Shown in pieces: positions 7,060 through 9,599 of a stretch of 9,599 bases of DNA. How positions within the stretch are numbered: position 1 is the first letter of the stretch; every line of letters begins with the position of its first letter. The stretch is from Actinomycetes bacterium (GTDB taxonomy: Bacteria > Actinomycetota > Acidimicrobiia > Acidimicrobiales > Microtrichaceae), in contig JAFAFZ010000066.1 in assembly GCA_023423215.1 (NCBI GenBank), positions 1 to 9,599 of the forward strand, in the 5' to 3' direction. The notes below the pieces were generated by a model. That model did no database searches. It was not told the origin of the DNA and worked only from the letters and a program-made list of their open reading frames with translations. A program made the position numbers and the translations under genes.

Positions 7060-7119
7060 GTCAGCTACCCCCTTGTGCGGGTGGGTCCGTGACGCCTCCG
7101 GGGTCGGCGTCCCACCGGC

Positions 7120-7148
7120 ACGGTACGCCTGATTGAACGTTCGTTCAA
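7120..7148 (-). promoter_or_regulatory. Candidate P450 promoter (-35 TTGAAC, -10 TACCGT)
   Basis: Read on the - strand, TTGAAC (7148-7143) is followed after exactly 17 bases by TACCGT (7125-7120). The latter fits the TAnnnT pattern of actinobacterial housekeeping-sigma -10 boxes. Transcription would start near 7112, giving a leader of about 50 bases before ATG 7059. The 7133-7148 palindrome covers the -35 box and most of the spacer, so a bound repressor would exclude polymerase. No equally good promoter pair was found for the divergent aldehyde dehydrogenase gene. Confidence 0.5.
7133..7148. promoter_or_regulatory. 16-bp palindrome, candidate TetR-family operator
   Basis: TTGAACGTTCGTTCAA consists of perfect 7-bp arms (TTGAACG / CGTTCAA) around a 2-base centre. 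It sits in the 144-base gap between the divergent P450 and aldehyde dehydrogenase genes and overlaps the candidate P450 promoter. Size and symmetry fit a TetR-dimer site. It resembles but does not match the KstR pattern TnnAACnnGTTnnA, since AAC and GTT are 4 bases apart here rather than 2. The TetR protein encoded downstream of the P450 is the natural candidate to bind it. Confidence 0.6.
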
Positions 7149-7203
7149 GCCATGCCCGTCCCGCTCCCGTGGACCTCCGCAGGGCCGGGGGTAGCGGGCG
7201 CGC

Positions 7204-8790
7204 ATGTCGCTCGACACGGAAGCCAGCACCGGGCCGTCGCGCTCCGCCGGGTCCGAGGACCCGGCGGCGCCCGTGGCGGAGGTCAACCCCCCGGACGTCA
7301 TCGAGACCTTCGACCCCCGCTCGGGAACCCTGCTGGCGGTCGTGCCCGATCTGGACGAGACGGCGGTGCGCGCCGCGGTCGCCCGAGCCCGAGCGGTCGC
7401 CGGAACCTGGGCGACGCTGACCTACGCCGAGCGGACCCGCCACCTGCTGGGCGTGCGCGACCGCCTTCTCGACCGCGCCGAGGAGATCGTCGAGGTCATC
7501 TGCGCCGAGACCGGCAAGCAGCGCGCCGAGGCGGTCACCACCGAGCTCATGGCCGTGTGCGAGACGATCGGCTGGTACGCCAAGAACGGTGAGCGGGTGC
7601 TGGCCCCGCAGCCCGTCAACGCCGGTGTGATGGCCCACAAGAAGGCCTGGAAGCGCTTCGAGCCGATGGGCGTCATCGGCGTGATCAGCCCGTGGAACTA
7701 CCCGTTCACCTTGTCCATGACCCCGGTGATCACGGCGCTCTTCGCGGGCAACGCGGTGGTGCTCAAGCCGTCCGAGGTCACCCCGACGGTCGGCCTGGCG
7801 ATCGGCGAGCTGTTCGAGGACGACGACTGGGGCGACCTGGTGCAGGTCGTCACCGGCGGCGGCGCGACGGGCGAGGCGCTGGTGCGCAGCGGCGTCGACA
7901 AGGTCGTGTTCACGGGGTCGGTGCGCACGGGCAAGCGGGTCATGTCCGCCGCCGCCGACACGCTCACCCCGGTCCTGCTGGAGCTGGGCGGCAAGGACCC
8001 GATGATCGTCTGCGCCGACGCGGACCTGGATCGCGCCGCCAAGGGCGCGGTGTGGGGTGCGTTCCAGAACTCGGGGCAGACCTGCATGTCGGTCGAGCGC
8101 GTGTACGTAGACGAGTCCGTCAAGGACGAGTTCGTCGAGCGCGTCGTGCTCGAGACGGCCCGCATCCGCCAGGACGCGGACGGCGGCGACATCGGCTCGA
8201 TGACCTTCGGCCCGCAGCTCGACATCGTCGAGCGCCACCTGGCCGACGCGGTCGACAAGGGCGCCAAGGTGCTCGTCGGCGGCGCCCGCCGCGACCAGCC
8301 GGGCCTCTGGTTCGAGCCGACGGTCGTGGTGGACGTCGACCACTCGATGCAGCTGATGACCGAGGAGACCTTCGGCCCCGTCCTGCCCATCATGGGCGTG
8401 CCCGATGCGGACGAGGCGCTGCGCCTGGCGAACGACTCGGTCTACGGGCTGAACAGCTCGGTGTGGACCGAGGACGAGCAACTGGGCACCTCGTTGGCCA
8501 ACCGCCTCCAGGCGGGCAACGTGTGCATCAACGACTGCATCGTCAGCTACGCGGTGGCCGGCCTGCCCTTCGGCGGCGTCAAGGAGTCCGGCATCGGCCG
8601 TGTGCACGGCGCCGAGGGCCTGCGCGAGTTCTCGAACGTGAAGTCGGTGCTCTCCTCCCGCGTCGGCCTGCCCCGTGAGCTGTGGTGGTTCCCGGTCCCG
8701 CCGGGTCTGGACGCGCTGGGGATCCGGTCGCTGCGGTTGCGGTTCGGCTCGTCGCTGTCGGCGCGCCTGCGCGGCCTGCGCAAGGGCTGA
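7204..8790 (+). CDS. NAD(P)-dependent aldehyde dehydrogenase
   Basis: A 528-residue ALDH-superfamily enzyme that oxidises an aldehyde to a carboxylate with NAD(P)+. The conserved set is complete: SPWNYP with Asn165, KPSE with Lys188, the cofactor loop FTGSVRTG (236-243), LELGGKDP with Glu260, GQTC with catalytic Cys294, and EETFGP (Glu388, Phe390). It differs from a standard ALDH of about 480-490 residues by a poorly conserved N-terminal stretch of about 30 residues and a C-terminal tail of about 40. The tail is hydrophobic, then arginine-rich, and resembles tails of GabD2-type actinobacterial aldehyde dehydrogenases. The tail may aid membrane association (inference). ATG 7204 is the first good start; a GGGGG run about 12 bases upstream is a distant Shine-Dalgarno. 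It is divergent from the P450, whose alcohol products, once converted to aldehydes, it could oxidise. A hairpin containing its stop codon follows. Confidence 0.95.
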   Translation: MSLDTEASTGPSRSAGSEDPAAPVAEVNPPDVIETFDPRSGTLLAVVPDLDETAVRAAVARARAVAGTWATLTYAERTRHLLGVRDRLLDRAEEIVEVICAETGKQRAEAVTTELMAVCETIGWYAKNGERVLAPQPVNAGVMAHKKAWKRFEPMGVIGVISPWNYPFTLSMTPVITALFAGNAVVLKPSEVTPTVGLAIGELFEDDDWGDLVQVVTGGGATGEALVRSGVDKVVFTGSVRTGKRVMSAAADTLTPVLLELGGKDPMIVCADADLDRAAKGAVWGAFQNSGQTCMSVERVYVDESVKDEFVERVVLETARIRQDADGGDIGSMTFGPQLDIVERHLADAVDKGAKVLVGGARRDQPGLWFEPTVVVDVDHSMQLMTEETFGPVLPIMGVPDADEALRLANDSVYGLNSSVWTEDEQLGTSLANRLQAGNVCINDCIVSYAVAGLPFGGVKESGIGRVHGAEGLREFSNVKSVLSSRVGLPRELWWFPVPPGLDALGIRSLRLRFGSSLSARLRGLRKG

Positions 8791-8809
8791 CCGGACCGGT
8801 TCCGGTCAG
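8787..8809. terminator. Bidirectional terminator hairpin containing both convergent stop codons
   Basis: CTGACCGGA (8787-8795) and TCCGGTCAG (8801-8809) are perfect 9-bp arms around the 5-base loop CCGGT. Two further G:C pairs (8784-8785 with 8811-8812) extend the stem beyond a single mismatch. The TGA of the aldehyde dehydrogenase (8788-8790) and the TGA of the protease on the opposite strand (8808-8806) pair with one another inside the stem. There is no T-tract. The symmetric placement between two convergent genes fits a shared terminator. Confidence 0.6.
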
Positions 8810-9599
8810 GCCGCGACGCCGCCGTCGCCGAAGGACGTCCCGCTGCCGGGCAGGCCCGCGTCGACGGTCGCGAGCGCCGAGTCGATCGAGATCGCGAAGC
8901 CGATGTTCGACGCGCTCACCGTCGAGCTGCTCGCCGCCACCGCGCTGTTCACCCCGATCACCTCGCCGGCCGCGTTGACGAGCGCCCCGCCCGAGTTGCC
9001 CGAGCTGATCGCGGCATCGGTCTGGATCAACCCGTCGAGCGAGCCCTCAGACGTGCCGATCGACCGGTCGAGCGCCGAGACGATGCCCTGGGTGACGGTC
9101 ATGCCGCCCTCGAGCGCCAGCGCGTTGCCGATCGCGACCACGTCGTCACCGACGCCGACCTGCGACGAGTCGCCCAGCGGGGCGGGGACCAGGCCATCGG
9201 CATCGTCGACCCGGAGCAGCGCGACGTCCTTCTCGCTGTTGCTCATCACGACGGTCGCGGTGCGGGGCTGGTCGTCGTCGTCCAGGCTGACGGTGATCGA
9301 GCCGGCGCCGGCGATCACGTGGGCGTTGGTCAGGATGTGCCCCTCGTCGTCGATCACGATGCCGGTGCCCGCACCGCTCGCCTGGCTCGAGCCGCCGCCG
9401 GAGTACCCGTAGCCCCGGCCGCCGACGCGCACGCTGGTCTCGACCGACACGACCGACGAGGACAGCGAGTCCAGGATCTCGCCCGCGTCCAGCGCATCGC
9501 CGTCGAGCTGCAGGCTCACGGGCTGCGCCGTCGCACCCGAGCCGGCAGGCGCGCCGCCGAGGGCGTGCACCGCCAGGCTGCCGCCGCCCACGCCCGCGC
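8806..9599 (-). CDS. S1C trypsin-like serine protease (HtrA/DegP type), N-terminus beyond window
   Basis: This is the 3' portion of an HtrA/DegP-like serine protease, normally a membrane-anchored, extracytoplasmic stress or quality-control protease. Counting from the codon at 9591, the triad is His91 (TNAHV), Asp122 (KDVALLRV) and Ser200 (SSGNSGGAL), all present. TDAAISSGNSGG and IGFAISID are typical of the family. The frame continues through the right edge with small hydrophobic residues, probably the end of a membrane anchor, so the real start lies outside. The codon at 9591 is GTG and probably internal. A Gly/Ser/Tyr-rich linker (57-75) precedes the protease fold. The protein stops about 25 residues after the catalytic domain, so the PDZ domain common in HtrA is absent. 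It is convergent with the aldehyde dehydrogenase, 15 bases between stops. Confidence 0.93.
   Translation of the reverse strand, partial: AGVGGGSLAVHALGGAPAGSGATAQPVSLQLDGDALDAGEILDSLSSSVVSVETSVRVGGRGYGYSGGGSSQASGAGTGIVIDDEGHILTNAHVIAGAGSITVSLDDDDQPRTATVVMSNSEKDVALLRVDDADGLVPAPLGDSSQVGVGDDVVAIGNALALEGGMTVTQGIVSALDRSIGTSEGSLDGLIQTDAAISSGNSGGALVNAAGEVIGVNSAVAASSSTVSASNIGFAISIDSALATVDAGLPGSGTSFGDGGVAA

Noticed and set aside
5740..7092. Open frame of 450 codons on the + strand, antisense to the P450
   Set aside because: It mirrors P450 codon bias, has skewed composition (Val, Glu, Arg, His) and no domain. It is explained by GC-rich third positions on the opposite strand.
7080..7116. Possible riboswitch-like fold in the P450 leader (GACGCC/GGCGTC and GGTGGG/CCCACC arms)
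   Set aside because: The arms are short and overlap by one base, so they cannot fully form together. The leader is only about 50 bases and matches no riboswitch class I know.
7133..7148. Assignment of the palindrome as a KstR (cholesterol regulon) operator
   Set aside because: AAC and GTT are separated by 4 bases instead of the 2 in the KstR pattern, so the match fails despite the attractive P450 context.
7060..8607. Upstream extension of the P450 reading frame to 8607 (956 residues, a would-be fusion)
   Set aside because: The extra 516 residues are antisense to the aldehyde dehydrogenase, are rich in His/Asp/Arg/Val and match no fold I recognise. The P450 has a good ribosome-binding site at 7059.
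8675..9412. Open frame of 245 codons on the + strand, antisense to the protease
   Set aside because: It is Ser/Pro/Ala-rich shadow sequence overlapping the C-terminal ALDH codons and the protease gene, whose catalytic triad is intact.

Overview
The window is high-GC, densely coded bacterial DNA with strongly GC-biased third codon positions. Promoter, ribosome-binding and protein features fit an actinomycete-type genome. The pilin-like secreted protein, the HtrA-type protease and the P450/aldehyde dehydrogenase pair would suit a free-living actinobacterium, possibly of the Acidimicrobiia. That lineage guess is inference from protein flavour only. No rRNA, tRNA, CRISPR array, insertion sequence or phage gene was found. 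No gene-free stretch exceeds about 150 bases.

Layout, left to right: (1) the 3' part of an ABC1/UbiB-type atypical kinase gene on the + strand, running in from beyond the left edge; (2) on the - strand, a two-gene unit of a TadE-type minor pilin followed by a TadG-like protein with one membrane anchor and a large extracytoplasmic region, its stop lying 3 bases from the stop of the kinase gene; (3) on the + strand, an HSL/EST2-type alpha/beta-hydrolase esterase, divergent from tadE; (4) on the - strand, a TetR-family regulator and, upstream of it in the same direction, a cytochrome P450; (5) on the + strand, an NAD(P)-dependent aldehyde dehydrogenase divergent from the P450; (6) on the - strand, an S1C (HtrA/DegP-like) serine protease without a PDZ domain, its 5' end beyond the right edge.

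The likely functional core is the P450, aldehyde dehydrogenase and TetR group, perhaps with the esterase. A P450 hydroxylates a lipophilic substrate, and an aldehyde dehydrogenase can oxidise the aldehyde formed from the resulting alcohol. A perfect 16-bp palindrome sits across a plausible P450 promoter in the P450/dehydrogenase divergent gap, and the neighbouring TetR protein is the obvious candidate to bind it. The TadE/TadG pair is unaccompanied here by other Tad-pilus genes.

The window contains no clearly unprecedented system. The most useful leads are the palindromic operator candidate, the orphan TadE/TadG pair with a duplicated motif in a ten-cysteine ectodomain, the charged H-I insertion in the P450, and several strong hairpins at gene junctions, one of which embeds the stop codons of two convergent genes.
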